A DNA stretch of 64,000 nt from Aeromicrobium marinum DSM 15272. Its GTDB lineage: Bacteria; Actinomycetota; Actinomycetes; Propionibacteriales; Nocardioidaceae. The notes under the pieces are model-generated. The model was not told the origin of the DNA, ran no database searches, and saw only the letters and a program-made list of their open reading frames with translations. Where the stretch lies: assembly GCF_000160775.2 (NCBI RefSeq), contig NZ_CM001024.1, forward strand, positions 1-64,000, given 5' to 3'. A program made the translations under genes and the position numbers. Below are positions 1 through 9,923 of the stretch, piece by piece (the stretch's first letter is position 1; the number at the start of each line of letters is the position of its first letter).

Positions 1-839
1 GCCCGGTCGCCGAGGCCGAGGCGCGCGCCGACCTGACGGCCGCGTGGGGCGTGGACCGGCTGCCCTCCACGACCGGTCGCAGCACCTCGCAGATCTTCGA
101 GGCCGTGTTCGGCCGCGACCTCACGGCGCTCGTCGTCGGAGGGGTCGAGGTGGCGGACCTGCCGGAGCCGGCCCTCGCGCGGCACGCGCTGAAGGCCGCC
201 GACTTCGTGGTGAGCCTGGAGGTCAGGCACAGCGAGGTCACCGCGCTGGCCGACGTCGTGCTCCCGGTGGCGCCGGTGGTCGAGAAGCCCGGCACGTTCG
301 TCAGCTGGGAGGGTCGTCACCGCTCGTTCGAGGCCGTCCTGCACGAGCCGAACTCGCTGACCGACACCCGCATCCTGGCCGGCATCGCCGAGGAGCTGGG
401 TCGCCCGATCGGCTTCCGGACCATCGCCGGTGCCCGGGCCGACCTCGCCGCACTGGGACCGTGGGACGGCCGTCGCACCGAGCTGCCCGAGGCCCCGGAG
501 CCCGGCCGGTCCAGCGGCTTCACGCTGGCCACCTGGCGCCAGCTGATCGACGACGGGCGGGGCCAGGACGGCCAGCCCGACTACCGCGCCACGGCCCGTC
601 CGGCGGTCCTGCTCGCCAACGCGACGACCTGGGCCGCTGCCGACGTCGAGCCGGGTCAGCACGCCACGATCGGCACACCGGCCGGCACGGCGAGCTTCCC
701 GACCGCCGTCGCCGACCTGCCGGACGGTGTCGTGTGGGCGCCGGGCAACAACGGCACCAACCTGCGCGAGATCGGTGCCGGCCACGGCAGCACCATCACC
801 GTGGGCCCCGCTGCGACCGACCTGGAGGCCCCCGCATGA
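1..839 (+). CDS. nuoG: NADH-quinone oxidoreductase subunit G, C-terminal part
   Basis: This is the last ~279 residues of the large Fe-S/molybdopterin-like subunit of the peripheral arm of complex I, which passes electrons from NADH towards menaquinone. The frame is open from base 3 and ends in TGA at 837-839, so the gene starts before the window. A local GTG at 51 is not the true start. The segment [24 protein letters not shown] is typical of the C-terminal molybdopterin-oxidoreductase-like domain, which is structural and no longer catalytic in NuoG. The stop overlaps the nuoH start by 4 bp (ATGA), and the order nuoG-H-I-J-K-L-M-N supports the call. Confidence 0.93.
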   Translation, partial: PVAEAEARADLTAAWGVDRLPSTTGRSTSQIFEAVFGRDLTALVVGGVEVADLPEPALARHALKAADFVVSLEVRHSEVTALADVVLPVAPVVEKPGTFVSWEGRHRSFEAVLHEPNSLTDTRILAGIAEELGRPIGFRTIAGARADLAALGPWDGRRTELPEAPEPGRSSGFTLATWRQLIDDGRGQDGQPDYRATARPAVLLANATTWAAADVEPGQHATIGTPAGTASFPTAVADLPDGVVWAPGNNGTNLREIGAGHGSTITVGPAATDLEAPA

Positions 840-2101
840 GCGAGCTGTTCGGCAACGAGCCGTTCTGGGTGGTCGCCCTCAAGGCGGTCCTGATCTTCGT
901 CGTGCTGGTGCTCTACACGTTGTTCAACATCTGGTTCGAGCGGCGGGTCGTCGCCCGCATGCAGCACCGCGTCGGCCCCAACGTGCACGGTCCGTTCGGG
1001 CTGCTGCAGAGTCTCGCCGACGGCGTCAAGCTGGCGCTCAAGGAGGACCTGGTCGTCACGGCGGCGCACAAGACGGTCTACATCCTGGCGCCGATCCTCG
1101 CGGTCGTGCCCGCCTTCCTGGCGTGGGCCGTCATCCCGTTCGGGCCCGAGGTCACCATCCCGTTCACCGACACGGTCACCCCGTTGCAGCTCACCGACCT
1201 GCCGGTGGCGGTGCTGTACATCCTGGCCGTCACCTCGATCGGCGTGTACGGCATCGTGCTGGCGGGCTGGTCGTCCGGCTCCACCTACGCGCTGCTGGGC
1301 GGACTGCGGTCGAGCGCCCAGGTCATCTCCTACGAGGTGGCGATGGGCCTCAGCTTCGTGACGGTGTTCCTGTACGCCGGCACCATGTCGACGTCGGAGA
1401 TCGTGGCCGCCCAGACCGACCTCTGGTACTTCATCCCCTTGTTCCCCTCGTTCGTCATCTACGTGATCTCGATGGTGGGCGAGACCAACCGCGCACCGTT
1501 CGACCTGCCCGAGGCGGAGGGCGAGCTGGTCGGCGGGTTCCACACCGAGTACTCGTCGCTGAAGTTCGCCCTGTTCTTCCTCGCGGAGTACATCAACATG
1601 GTCACCGTCTCCGCCCTGGCGACCACGCTGTTCCTCGGCGGGTGGCGGGCGCCGTTCGGCATCGCCCAGGTGTGGGAGGGCGCGAATGAGGGCTTCTGGC
1701 CGGTGCTGTGGTTCCTCGGCAAGACGCTGGGCTTCATCTTCTTCTTCATCTGGCTGCGGGGCACGCTCCCGCGGATGCGGTACGACCAGTTCATGGCGCT
1801 GGGCTGGCGCTGGCTGATCCCGATCTCCCTGGTCTGGATCGTCGCGGTCGTGTTCATCCGCAAGCTGCAGAACGAGGACATGCTCGACCAGCAGACGCTG
1901 TTCTGGATCGCCGGCATCGCCTCGCTCGTCATCATCGCGACCCTGTTCCTGCCCGAGCGCAAGCGGCCCGAGCCCGAGCCGGTCGACACCGGCGAGCCCG
2001 ACGCGTTCGCCGGCGGCTACCCCGTGCCGCCCATGCCGGCGCAACGGGACGCCGCCACCCCCTCCACCTCCCCTGAACCGAGAGGAGGAGCCGAACGATG
2101 A
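836..2101 (+). CDS. nuoH: NADH-quinone oxidoreductase subunit H
   Basis: A 421-aa polytopic membrane subunit that sits where the peripheral arm meets the membrane arm and helps form the quinone-binding chamber. The start ATG at 836 lies inside the nuoG stop (ATGA). Family hallmarks are visible: [15 protein letters not shown] near residue 31, the acidic loop [27 protein letters not shown], and about eight hydrophobic helices. The tail of about 40 residues after the last helix (roughly 380-421) is proline- and acid-rich, a common actinobacterial extension. A longer in-frame upstream reading exists but crosses nuoG and is not the gene. Confidence 0.96.
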   Translation: MSELFGNEPFWVVALKAVLIFVVLVLYTLFNIWFERRVVARMQHRVGPNVHGPFGLLQSLADGVKLALKEDLVVTAAHKTVYILAPILAVVPAFLAWAVIPFGPEVTIPFTDTVTPLQLTDLPVAVLYILAVTSIGVYGIVLAGWSSGSTYALLGGLRSSAQVISYEVAMGLSFVTVFLYAGTMSTSEIVAAQTDLWYFIPLFPSFVIYVISMVGETNRAPFDLPEAEGELVGGFHTEYSSLKFALFFLAEYINMVTVSALATTLFLGGWRAPFGIAQVWEGANEGFWPVLWFLGKTLGFIFFFIWLRGTLPRMRYDQFMALGWRWLIPISLVWIVAVVFIRKLQNEDMLDQQTLFWIAGIASLVIIATLFLPERKRPEPEPVDTGEPDAFAGGYPVPPMPAQRDAATPSTSPEPRGGAER

Positions 2102-2661
2102 GCTCCGCCAGTGAGTCCAAGGAGTCGATGTGGGACCCGGTCGCCGGTTTCGGCGTCACGTTCCGCACGATGTTCAAGAAGGTCGTCACCGAGCAGTACC
2201 CGTTCGAGAAGCTGCCGACCGCCCCGCGGTTCCACGGCCGGCACCAGCTGAACCGCTGGCCCGACGGGCTGGAGAAGTGCATCGGCTGCGAGCTGTGCGC
2301 GTGGGCCTGCCCGGCCGACGCCATCTACGTCGAGGGGGCGTCCAACGACGACTCCGACGGCGGTGACGGTCGGTACAGCCCCGGTGAGCGGTACGGCCGG
2401 GTCTACCAGATCAACTACCTGCGCTGCATCCTGTGCGGGCTGTGCATCGAGGCCTGCCCCACCCGCGCCCTCACGATGACCAATGAGTACGAGCTGGCCG
2501 ACGACAACCGGGCCGACCTCATCTACACCAAGTCCGACCTGCTGGCGCCGCTGCTGCCCGGCATGGTGCAGCCCCCGCACGAGCAGATGATCAGCGACGA
2601 CCACCAGGACTACTACCGCGGCAAGCTCTTGCCGATCACGCCGGTGGACGGTGACGCATGA
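2098..2661 (+). CDS. nuoI: NADH-quinone oxidoreductase subunit I (two 4Fe-4S clusters)
   Basis: A 187-aa ferredoxin-like subunit carrying clusters N6a and N6b, which pass electrons to N2 near the quinone site. Two complete 4Fe-4S motifs are visible: [12 protein letters not shown] (Cys 61, 64, 67, 71) and [12 protein letters not shown] (Cys 110, 113, 116, 120). The ATG at 2098 overlaps the nuoH stop and follows a GAGGAG ribosome site. The last codons and stop (from 2644) belong to a 22-bp segment that is repeated exactly at 2709-2730, see the insertion element between nuoI and nuoJ. Confidence 0.97.
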   Translation: MSSASESKESMWDPVAGFGVTFRTMFKKVVTEQYPFEKLPTAPRFHGRHQLNRWPDGLEKCIGCELCAWACPADAIYVEGASNDDSDGGDGRYSPGERYGRVYQINYLRCILCGLCIEACPTRALTMTNEYELADDNRADLIYTKSDLLAPLLPGMVQPPHEQMISDDHQDYYRGKLLPITPVDGDA

Positions 2662-2730
2662 CGACGCGGTCGGTGGTCGAGGTGCGAGCCTGCGAGCCTC
2701 GAGACCACGTGGACGGTGACGCATGACGAC
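2644..2730. repeat. Palindromic insertion between nuoI and nuoJ with 22-bp direct repeats
   Basis: Two exact 22-bp copies (2644-2665 and 2709-2730) flank a 43-bp segment (2666-2708). The segment holds an imperfect palindrome: left arm GTGGTCGAGG, right arm CCTCGAGACCAC, and in between a tandem TGCGAGCC TGCGAGCC. The flanking copies contain the end of nuoI and the start of nuoJ respectively. This looks like a REP-type or miniature palindromic element whose insertion duplicated its target. Removing one repeat and the insert would restore a direct ATGA overlap of nuoI and nuoJ. The direct repeats and palindrome are seen directly; the insertion history is inferred. Confidence 0.8.
2658..2726 (+). 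other. 22-codon linking ORF between nuoI and nuoJ
   Basis: An ATG at 2658 overlaps the nuoI stop as ATGA. The frame runs 22 codons through the palindromic insert and ends in TGA at 2724-2726, which overlaps the nuoJ ATG at 2723, again as ATGA. A ribosome could pass from nuoI to nuoJ by two stop/start couplings. The peptide itself (begins [16 protein letters not shown]) is probably only a by-product of the insertion. There is no evidence that it functions as a protein. Confidence 0.45.
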
Positions 2731-3490
2731 CTTCTGGATCCTCGCGCCGATCATGGTGCTGGCCGCTCTCGGCCTGGTGTTCTCCCGCAAGGCCGTCCAC
2801 GCGGCCCTGTGGCTCGCCGTCGTGATGATCAGCCTCGCGGTCCTCTACGCCGTGCAGGGCGCCCCGTTCCTGTTCGCGGTGCAGATTATCGTGTACACCG
2901 GCGCGATCATGATGCTGTTCCTCTTCGTGGTGATGCTCGTCGGTGTCGAGTCCGACCTGTCGCTCACCGAGACCATCAAGGGTCAGCGCGCCGGGGCGAT
3001 CGTCGTCGGCCTGCTGTTCGGGGTGCTGCTGGTCATCGGCGTCGGGCAGGTGTCGGTCGGTCCGGTCACCGGGCTCGACGAGGCCAACGCCAACGGCAAC
3101 GTCTACGGGCTCGCGGCGCTGATGTTCGGCCCGTTCGTGCTGGCCTTCCAGTTCACGGCGGCCCTGCTGGTCACCGCGGTGCTCGGGGCCATGGTCCTGG
3201 CGCACCGGGAGCGACTGACCCCCCGCCTCACCCAGGCCGACCTCGCCGCCCGGCGCATGCGCGACTACGCCGAGACCGGCCGGCACCCGGGCAACGCCCC
3301 CACCCCGGGCGTGTTCGCCCGCCACAACGCGGTCGACTCCCCGGCGCTGCTGCCCGACGGGTCCCCGGTCCCGGACTCGGTCTCGCCGAGCCTCACCGCG
3401 CGCGGTCAGGTGCTGCCCGTCGACGCGAGCGACGTCGAGGAGACCACCCGCCGACTCGGGCCCGAGACCGACGGCGAGGACGACAAGTGA
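2723..3490 (+). CDS. nuoJ: NADH-quinone oxidoreductase subunit J
   Basis: A 255-aa membrane-arm subunit with five predicted helices in the first ~165 residues, including [24 protein letters not shown], which contains the conserved TM3 that forms a pi-bulge in complex I. The remaining ~90 residues form a hydrophilic tail rich in Pro, Arg and Asp, longer than in enterobacterial NuoJ but usual in actinobacteria. The start ATG lies in the second copy of the 22-bp repeat. The stop overlaps the nuoK GTG by 4 bp. Confidence 0.95.
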   Translation: MTTFWILAPIMVLAALGLVFSRKAVHAALWLAVVMISLAVLYAVQGAPFLFAVQIIVYTGAIMMLFLFVVMLVGVESDLSLTETIKGQRAGAIVVGLLFGVLLVIGVGQVSVGPVTGLDEANANGNVYGLAALMFGPFVLAFQFTAALLVTAVLGAMVLAHRERLTPRLTQADLAARRMRDYAETGRHPGNAPTPGVFARHNAVDSPALLPDGSPVPDSVSPSLTARGQVLPVDASDVEETTRRLGPETDGEDDK

Positions 3491-3780
3491 ACGAGTACCT
3501 GTCGCTGTCCCTGATCCTGTTCACGATCGGTGCGGTCGGCGTGCTGGTGCGCCGCAACGCGATCGTCGTGTTCATGTGCATCGAGCTGATGCTCAACGCG
3601 ACCAACCTGGCGTTCGTGAGCTTCTCGCGCCAGCACGGCAACCTCGACGGCCAGCTCGCGGCGTTCTTCGTCATGGTCGTCGCGGCGGCCGAGGTCGTCG
3701 TCGGTCTCGCGATCATCGTGTCCATCTATCGCGCCCGTCGGACCGCTTCGGTCGACGAGGCCCACCTGCTGAAGCTCTAG
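3487..3780 (+). CDS. nuoK: NADH-quinone oxidoreductase subunit K
   Basis: A 97-aa subunit of the membrane arm (MrpC/NuoK family) with three helices. The conserved glutamates of the proton channel are in [14 protein letters not shown] and in [17 protein letters not shown]. The start is GTG at 3487, overlapping the nuoJ stop as GTGA. An apparent longer ORF from 2716 is an out-of-frame read-through of nuoJ and was discarded. Seven bases separate its stop from nuoL. Confidence 0.96.
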   Translation: MNEYLSLSLILFTIGAVGVLVRRNAIVVFMCIELMLNATNLAFVSFSRQHGNLDGQLAAFFVMVVAAAEVVVGLAIIVSIYRARRTASVDEAHLLKL

Positions 3781-3787
3781 GAGAGCC

Positions 3788-5665
3788 GTGTTCGACTACG
3801 TGTGGCTCCTCGTGGCCATCCCGCTGGCCGGCGCCGCCCTGCTCCTGACCTGGGGCAAGGAGAGCGACCGGTTCGGCCACCTCATCGGCACCGTCGCCTC
3901 CGCGGCCTCCTTCGGGTGGGGCGTCGTGCTGTTCGTCGGCCTGCTCGGCCGCGACGGCGATGACCGCAGCATCACCGACTCGCTGTTCACCTGGTTCTCG
4001 TCCGGGACGTTCACGGTCGAGATGTCGCTGGTGTACGACCCGCTGTCGGCGCTGTTCGTGCTGCTCATCACCGGCGTCGGCACGCTGATCCACGTCTACT
4101 CGATCGGCTACATGGCGCACGACGAACGCCGCCGCCGGTTCTTCGCCTTCCTCAACCTGTTCATCGCCGCGATGCTCACGCTGGTGCTCGCCGGCGACTA
4201 CCTCGTGCTGTTCCTCGGCTGGGAGGGCGTCGGTCTGGCGTCCTACCTGCTGATCGGCTTCTGGCAGCACAAGCCGTCGGCGGCCGCCGCGGCCAAGAAG
4301 GCCTTCGTGCTCAACCGGGTCGGCGACCTCGGTCTGGCGCTCGCGATCATGCTGATGTTCGCGCAGTTCGGCACCACCTCGATCGCCCTGGTCAACGGCG
4401 CGATCGACGGTGCCTCGCCGACGATCGCCACGGCACTGGGCCTGCTGCTGCTGCTGGGAGCGTGCGGCAAGTCCGCCCAGGTGCCGCTGCAGGCCTGGCT
4501 GCTGGACGCCATGGAGGGCCCGACCCCCGTGTCGGCCCTCATCCACGCGGCCACCATGGTCACCGCGGGCGTGTACCTCGTGGTGCGCAGCAACGGCATC
4601 TACGACGCCTCCGACGCCGCCCGCACCGCCGTGATCATCGTGGGTCTGGTCACCCTCCTGGTCGGCGCCTACATCGGCTGCGCCAAGGACGACATCAAGA
4701 AGGCGCTCGCCGGGTCGACGATGAGCCAGATCGGCTACATGATGCTCGCGGCCGGCCTCGGGCCCTACGGGTACGCCTTCGCGATCTTCCACCTCATCAC
4801 CCACGGCTTCTTCAAGGCCAACATGTTCCTCGGTGCCGGCTCGGTCATGCACGGCATGGACGACGACGTGAACATGCGGCACTACGGCGGGCTGCGCAAG
4901 GCCATGCCGGTCACCTTCGCGACGTTCGGGCTCGGGTACCTGGCGATCATCGGGTTCCCCGGCTTCTCGGGGTTCTTCTCCAAGGACCTCATCATCGAGT
5001 CGGCGTTCGGCGAGCACTGGTTCTACGGCCTCGCCGCCCTCATCGGTGCCGGCGTGACGGCGTTCTACATGACGCGCCTGATGCTCATGACCTTCTTCGG
5101 GGAGTCCCGCTGGAAGGACGACGTGCACCCGCACGAGTCGCCCGGGGTCATGACGCTGCCGCTCGTGGTGCTCGCCGCCGCCTCGGTCCTCGGCGGCGTG
5201 CTGATCCTCGGGGAGTGGATCCCCGAGTGGCTCGAGCCGGTCGTGGGACCGACCCTGCACCACGAGCTGCCGGTCGCCCCGATCGTCATCACCATCGTGA
5301 TCACGGCGGTCGTCGCGGTCGGTGTGCTGCTGGCCTGGCTCACCTACGGCAAGCGTGAGATCGCCGGTGAGACCCCCGCTGACGCCGACGTCACCCTGTT
5401 CACCCGCGCCGGGCGCGCCGACCTGTACGGAGACACCATCAACGATCGCCTGGCCGTGCGTCCCGTGCGGCACCTGACCCGCGTCCTCGTCTGGTTCGAC
5501 GGCAAGGGCGTCGACGGGTTCGTCACCGGGCTCGCCGATCGTCTCGGTGAGGTGTCGCAGGCCCTGCGGGCGCCCCAGAACGGCTTCGTCCGCAGCTACG
5601 CCCTGGCGATCCTGCTGGGCGCGCTGCTGCTCAGCGCGGCCTTCCTCGCGGTGGCGGTCGCATGA
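3788..5665 (+). CDS. nuoL: NADH-quinone oxidoreductase subunit L (antiporter-like)
   Basis: A 625-aa distal proton-pumping subunit of the membrane arm, homologous to Mrp antiporters. The core motif [19 protein letters not shown] and the channel stretch [39 protein letters not shown] are intact, as is [21 protein letters not shown]. The C-terminal lateral helix and last TM segment are present, so the protein is full length. GTG start at 3788, preceded by GGAGAG. The stop overlaps nuoM by 4 bp. Confidence 0.97.
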   Translation: MFDYVWLLVAIPLAGAALLLTWGKESDRFGHLIGTVASAASFGWGVVLFVGLLGRDGDDRSITDSLFTWFSSGTFTVEMSLVYDPLSALFVLLITGVGTLIHVYSIGYMAHDERRRRFFAFLNLFIAAMLTLVLAGDYLVLFLGWEGVGLASYLLIGFWQHKPSAAAAAKKAFVLNRVGDLGLALAIMLMFAQFGTTSIALVNGAIDGASPTIATALGLLLLLGACGKSAQVPLQAWLLDAMEGPTPVSALIHAATMVTAGVYLVVRSNGIYDASDAARTAVIIVGLVTLLVGAYIGCAKDDIKKALAGSTMSQIGYMMLAAGLGPYGYAFAIFHLITHGFFKANMFLGAGSVMHGMDDDVNMRHYGGLRKAMPVTFATFGLGYLAIIGFPGFSGFFSKDLIIESAFGEHWFYGLAALIGAGVTAFYMTRLMLMTFFGESRWKDDVHPHESPGVMTLPLVVLAAASVLGGVLILGEWIPEWLEPVVGPTLHHELPVAPIVITIVITAVVAVGVLLAWLTYGKREIAGETPADADVTLFTRAGRADLYGDTINDRLAVRPVRHLTRVLVWFDGKGVDGFVTGLADRLGEVSQALRAPQNGFVRSYALAILLGALLLSAAFLAVAVA

Positions 5666-7203
5666 TGCTGTCGCTGCTCATCGCCACCCCGATCCTGGGT
5701 GCCCTGCTGGTCACGGCCATGCCGCGCGGCACCGAGGCCGCCCAGCGCAACGCCAAGTACACGGCGTTCGCCGTCACGCTCGTCACGCTGGGCCTGTCCC
5801 TCGCCGTGCTCGCGCGCTACGACACCGACGCCGGCGGCTACCAGCTGACCGAGCAGCACGAGTGGATCGGCCCGTTGGGTGCCTTCTACTCCGTCGGGCT
5901 CAACGGCATCGGCCTGACGCTCGTGCTGCTCACGACGGTGCTGGTGCCGATCGTCGTGCTGGCATCGTTCGGCGACAAGCTGCCCACCCGTCGCAGTGCC
6001 AACTCGTACTTCGCCTGGATGCTGGTGCTCGAGGGTCTGGCGCTCGGCGTGTTCATGGCCACCGACGTGTTCTTGTTCTACGTCCTGTTCGAGGCCACCC
6101 TCGTGCCGATCTACTTCCTGATCGGCAGCTACGGCGGGCCCCAGCGCAGCTATGCGGCGGTCAAGTTCCTCATCTACAACCTGGTCGGCGGCCTGCTGAT
6201 GCTCGCCGCGATCGTCGGCCTGTACGTCGTGTCCTCGCGCGCCGGTGAGGCCAGCTTCCTGCTCAGCGACCTGCAGAACCTGGAGATCGACGGCACCACC
6301 GAGCGGCTGCTGTTCGTCGGCTTCTTCATCGCGTTCGCGATCAAGGCGCCGCTGTGGCCCTTCCACACGTGGCTGCCCGACGCGGCGGCCTCGGCGACCC
6401 CCGGCACCTCGGTGCTGATGGTCAGTGTCATCGACAAGGTCGGCACGTTCGGCATGATCCGCTGGTGCCTGGAGATCTTCCCCGGCGCCTCGGAGTGGGC
6501 CTCGCCGGTCGTGCTCGTGCTGGCCGTCATCAGCATCGTCTACGGGGCGCTGCTGGCCGTGGGTCAGGACGACATCCGCCGGCTCGTGGCCTACACATCG
6601 GTGTCGCACTTCGGCTTCATCATCCTGGGCATCTTCGTGTTCACGACGACGTCGACCGCCGGGTCCGTGCTCTACATGTTCAACCACGGGTTGTCGACGG
6701 CCGCGCTGTTCCTCGTCACGGGCATCATGGTCGCGCGTCGCGGGTCGGCGAGCATCGCCGACTTCGGTGGGGTGCAGAAGATCGCCCCCGTGATGTCCGG
6801 TGTGCTGCTGATCGCCGGCCTGTCGAGCCTGTCGCTGCCAGGGCTCGCGCCGTTCGTGTCGGAGTTCATGGTGCTCGTCGGTACGTTCACCCGGTCGATC
6901 CCGCTCGCGGTCGTCGCGACGCTCGGCATGGTGCTCGCGGCGCTCTACATCCTGATCATGTACCAGCGCACCATGACCGGCCCGTTGGCCGCGGGCGCCG
7001 AGGGCGTCACCGACCTCACCACCCGGGAGGTCGCGGCGCTGACCCCGACGCTCGTGCTGATCATCGGCCTGGGATTCTTCCCGCAGCCGGTGCTCGACGT
7101 CATCAACCCGGCGGCACGTGACGTCGTCACCACGGTCGGGGTGGGCGACCCACCACCCGAGACGGGCATCCCGCTCGGGTCGGACGAGGGAGGCAACGAA
7201 TGA
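5662..7203 (+). CDS. nuoM: NADH-quinone oxidoreductase subunit M (antiporter-like)
   Basis: A 513-aa antiporter-like proton-pumping subunit. Visible signatures are [21 protein letters not shown] (conserved Glu of TM5), [40 protein letters not shown] and [19 protein letters not shown]. Two adjacent ATG codons lie at 5662 and 5665; the first overlaps the nuoL stop and is chosen. The length matches actinobacterial NuoM. Confidence 0.97.
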   Translation: MMLSLLIATPILGALLVTAMPRGTEAAQRNAKYTAFAVTLVTLGLSLAVLARYDTDAGGYQLTEQHEWIGPLGAFYSVGLNGIGLTLVLLTTVLVPIVVLASFGDKLPTRRSANSYFAWMLVLEGLALGVFMATDVFLFYVLFEATLVPIYFLIGSYGGPQRSYAAVKFLIYNLVGGLLMLAAIVGLYVVSSRAGEASFLLSDLQNLEIDGTTERLLFVGFFIAFAIKAPLWPFHTWLPDAAASATPGTSVLMVSVIDKVGTFGMIRWCLEIFPGASEWASPVVLVLAVISIVYGALLAVGQDDIRRLVAYTSVSHFGFIILGIFVFTTTSTAGSVLYMFNHGLSTAALFLVTGIMVARRGSASIADFGGVQKIAPVMSGVLLIAGLSSLSLPGLAPFVSEFMVLVGTFTRSIPLAVVATLGMVLAALYILIMYQRTMTGPLAAGAEGVTDLTTREVAALTPTLVLIIGLGFFPQPVLDVINPAARDVVTTVGVGDPPPETGIPLGSDEGGNE

Positions 7204-8801
7204 ACGACGACCTCCCCCAGATCCCGATCCCGGACATCGACTGGACGGCCATCTCGCCGATCCTCATCGTCGCGGGCGTCGCCCTCGTCGGCGTGCTGGT
7301 CGAGGCGTTCTGCCCCCGGGCACCCCGGTTCGTGGTGCAGACCGTCCTCGCGGCGGCCGGGACCGTGGCGGCCGGCGTCGCAGCGATCTGGGTCTACACC
7401 GACCTCGAGGAGCTGGCCGGCCCCGTCGCCGGTCTGGGTGGTCCCACGGGCGACGACGCCATCGCGGTCGACGGCCCGGGCGTGATCACCTGGATCATGC
7501 TGACGCTGTTCGCGCTGCTGAGCATCGGACTGTTCGCCGACCGGCGGCTGGAGGCCGGCGTCAGCGCCTTCACCGGCCGGGCCGCGGACGCCCCCGGGTC
7601 GGCCGGCGAGGCCGAGGCCAACCGCCTGAAGGTCGAGCACACCGAGGTCTACCCCCTCGCGATGTTCGCGCTGTTCGGCATGATGATCTTCGCCACCAGC
7701 AACGACCTGCTGACGATGTTCATCGCCCTCGAGGTGCTCAGCCTCCCGCTCTACCTGCTGTGCGGTCTGGCCCGACGCCGTCGCCTGCTCAGCCAGGAGG
7801 CCGCGCTCAAGTACTTCCTCCTCGGCGCGTTCAGCTCGGTGTTCTTCCTCTACGGCGCCGCGCTCGCGTACGGCTACGCCGGCACCTTCTCGCTGGCCGG
7901 CATCGACCAGGCCGTCACGTCGCGCGGTAGCGCCGAGCCGCTGCTGCTCGCGGCGATCGCCCTGATGGCGGTGGGGCTGCTGTTCAAGATCGGCGCCGTG
8001 CCGTTCCACGCGTGGACCCCCGACGTCTACCAGGGCGCGCCGACCCCGGTCACCGCGTTCATGGCGGCCGGCACCAAGGCGGCCGCGTTCATCGCCCTCA
8101 TGCGCGTGCTGTTCGTCGCCTTCGGCGGGGCGTCGTGGGACTGGCGTCCGTCGATCTGGGTGGTCGCCGCGATCACGATGATCTTCGGTTCGCTCGTGGC
8201 GATCGCCCAGACCGACGTCAAGCGCATGCTGGCGTACTCGTCGGTCGCCCACGCCGGGTTCCTCCTGGTCGGCGTCAGCGGCGGGTTCGTCTCCGGCGAC
8301 GGTGAACGGCTCGACTCGCTGTCCAGCGTGCTGTTCTACCTCGTGGCCTACGGTCTGGCCTCGATCGGCGCGTTCGCCGTGGTGATGCTCGTGCGCGACG
8401 CCGGCGGCGAGGCCACCCACCTCTCGCGGTGGGCCGGGTTGGGCAAGGAGTCGCCGTTCCTGGCCGGGTCTTTCGCGATCTTCATGCTGTCGTTCGCCGG
8501 GATCCCCCTGACCGCCGGGTTCGTCGGCAAGCTCAGCGTGTTCACGGCAGCCTTCTCCGGCGGGTTCTGGCCCCTGGTGGTCGTCGGCGTCCTCACGAGC
8601 GCCGTCGCGGCGTACTTCTACGTGCGGGTGATCGTGCTGATGTTCTTCACCGAGGCTGCTTCCGACGGGCCGACCGTCGCCGTCGGCGGCACCATGACTA
8701 CCGTGGTCATCGTGATCGCGGCCGTGGGCACCGTTGCCCTCGGCATCCTGCCGGGCCCCCTGCTCGAGCTGGTGCAGAACGCCGGCGCCTTCGTGCGCTG
8801 A
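7200..8801 (+). CDS. nuoN: NADH-quinone oxidoreductase subunit N (antiporter-like)
   Basis: A 533-aa third antiporter-like subunit, last gene of the nuo operon. Motifs: FIALEVLSLPLYLLCGLARR, LLFKIGAVPFHAWTPDVYQGAPTPVTAFMAAGTKAAAF and QTDVKRMLAYSSVAHAGFLLVG. The loop at residues ~115-145 is longer and more acidic than in E. coli NuoN, as in other actinobacteria. The start ATG overlaps the nuoM stop (ATGA). Only 35 bases separate it from the polyprenyl synthase, so co-transcription is likely. Confidence 0.97.
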   Translation: MNDDLPQIPIPDIDWTAISPILIVAGVALVGVLVEAFCPRAPRFVVQTVLAAAGTVAAGVAAIWVYTDLEELAGPVAGLGGPTGDDAIAVDGPGVITWIMLTLFALLSIGLFADRRLEAGVSAFTGRAADAPGSAGEAEANRLKVEHTEVYPLAMFALFGMMIFATSNDLLTMFIALEVLSLPLYLLCGLARRRRLLSQEAALKYFLLGAFSSVFFLYGAALAYGYAGTFSLAGIDQAVTSRGSAEPLLLAAIALMAVGLLFKIGAVPFHAWTPDVYQGAPTPVTAFMAAGTKAAAFIALMRVLFVAFGGASWDWRPSIWVVAAITMIFGSLVAIAQTDVKRMLAYSSVAHAGFLLVGVSGGFVSGDGERLDSLSSVLFYLVAYGLASIGAFAVVMLVRDAGGEATHLSRWAGLGKESPFLAGSFAIFMLSFAGIPLTAGFVGKLSVFTAAFSGGFWPLVVVGVLTSAVAAYFYVRVIVLMFFTEAASDGPTVAVGGTMTTVVIVIAAVGTVALGILPGPLLELVQNAGAFVR

Positions 8802-8836
8802 CACCGGTGGGTTCTTGACGCAGTGAAGGAGTACGC

Positions 8837-9835
8837 GTGTCCGGTCTGGGTGTCTCGTTCGATGATCCGGTGCTCGAGGCGCGCATCCTGGCCGGGGTCG
8901 ACGAGGTCGAGCGTCAGCTCGCCGCCGCCGTCGACAGCCCGGAGGCCTTCGTCGCCGAGGCCGCCGCGCACCTGCTGAACGCCGGAGGCAAGCGGTTCCG
9001 GCCGCTGGTCGTGGCGCTGTGTGCCGAGTTCGGCGACCCGGCCGCCCCGGGGGTCGTGCCGTCGGCGGTGGTGGTGGAGCTGACCCACCTCGCCACCCTG
9101 TACCACGACGACGTCATGGACGAGGCCGACAAGCGGCGTGGTGCCCTGAGCGCCAATGCTCGGTGGGACAACACCCTCGCGATCCTGGTGGGCGACTACC
9201 TGTTCGCCCAGGCCTCCGACATCGTCTCGACGCTCGGGCCCGAGGCGGTGCGCATCCAGGCCCGCACGTTCTCGCGGCTGGTGCGGGGTCAGATCCGCGA
9301 GACCATCGGCCCCGGCGACGGTGACCCGTTGCAGCACTACCTGGGCGTGGTGGCCGACAAGACCGGCTCGTTGATCGCCACCTCGGCGCGTTTCGGCGCG
9401 ATGATGTCGGCCGCGCCGGTCGAGGTCGAGCACGCGTTGACCGAGTTCGGTGAGCGGATCGGTGCCGCGTTCCAGCTGCGCGACGACATCATCGACGTCG
9501 CCAGCGAGACGGGGGAGTCGGGCAAGACGCCCGGCACCGACCTCCGCGAGGGGGTGCCGACCCTGCCGGTGCTGCTGGTGCAGCAGATGTCGGCGGGCTC
9601 CACCGATCCGGCCGAGGTGCGGCTGCTGGACCTGTTGGGCCGGCCGCTGACCGACGACGCCGAGCACGCCGAGGCCCTCGAGGCCCTGCGGCGCCATCCG
9701 GCGATGGACGAGGCGCGCTCCTACGTGCAGAGCGAGGCCGACGCGGCCCGCCGGTTGCTGGAGAAGCTGCCCGACGTCCCCGCACGCGCCGCCCTCGCAG
9801 CCCTCTGCGACACCGTCGCCACCCGCCTCGGCTGA
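8837..9835 (+). CDS. Polyprenyl (long-chain) diphosphate synthase
   Basis: A 332-aa trans-isoprenyl synthase that condenses isopentenyl diphosphate onto an allylic primer. The first aspartate-rich motif DDVMD is at 91-95 and the second DDIID at 216-220, with GKRFRP at 51-56 and the KTGSLI stretch. The GTG start follows GAAGGAG at a good distance. Its place directly after nuoN suggests it makes the menaquinone side chain used by complex I. Chain length (hepta, octa or nona) cannot be read from the sequence. Confidence 0.9.
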   Translation: MSGLGVSFDDPVLEARILAGVDEVERQLAAAVDSPEAFVAEAAAHLLNAGGKRFRPLVVALCAEFGDPAAPGVVPSAVVVELTHLATLYHDDVMDEADKRRGALSANARWDNTLAILVGDYLFAQASDIVSTLGPEAVRIQARTFSRLVRGQIRETIGPGDGDPLQHYLGVVADKTGSLIATSARFGAMMSAAPVEVEHALTEFGERIGAAFQLRDDIIDVASETGESGKTPGTDLREGVPTLPVLLVQQMSAGSTDPAEVRLLDLLGRPLTDDAEHAEALEALRRHPAMDEARSYVQSEADAARRLLEKLPDVPARAALAALCDTVATRLG

Positions 9836-9844
9836 CCTCACCTC

Positions 9845-9911
9845 CGCGCTGGCAGTGACGTTTCGGCCCTCGGATCGGTGAATCCGGGGCGCAAACGTCA
9901 CTGCCAGCGCG
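9845..9911. terminator. Dispersed hairpin A between convergent genes
   Basis: A perfect 19-bp inverted repeat (9845-9863 and 9893-9911; arm begins CGCGCTGGCAGTGACGTTT) with a 29-nt loop. It lies between the convergent polyprenyl synthase and rarD-like genes. Its left 25 bases are identical to those of hairpin B at 25799. It probably serves as a bidirectional terminator, but the shared sequence marks it as a repeated genomic element. Confidence 0.75.
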
Positions 9912-9923
9912 AAGGGGATGTGT

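Noticed and set aside
656-2044. Long minus-strand ORF of 462 codons opposite nuoH
   Set aside because: Composition is low-complexity (Arg/Asp/His/Gln-rich) as expected from the antisense of a GC-rich gene; the plus-strand nuoH is certain.
3713-5473. Minus-strand ORF of 586 codons opposite nuoL
   Set aside because: Antisense shadow of a conserved gene; no domain or start signal.
6945-8804. Minus-strand ORF of 619 codons opposite nuoM/nuoN
   Set aside because: Same antisense effect; sequence is Glu/Gln/His/Arg-rich with no motif.
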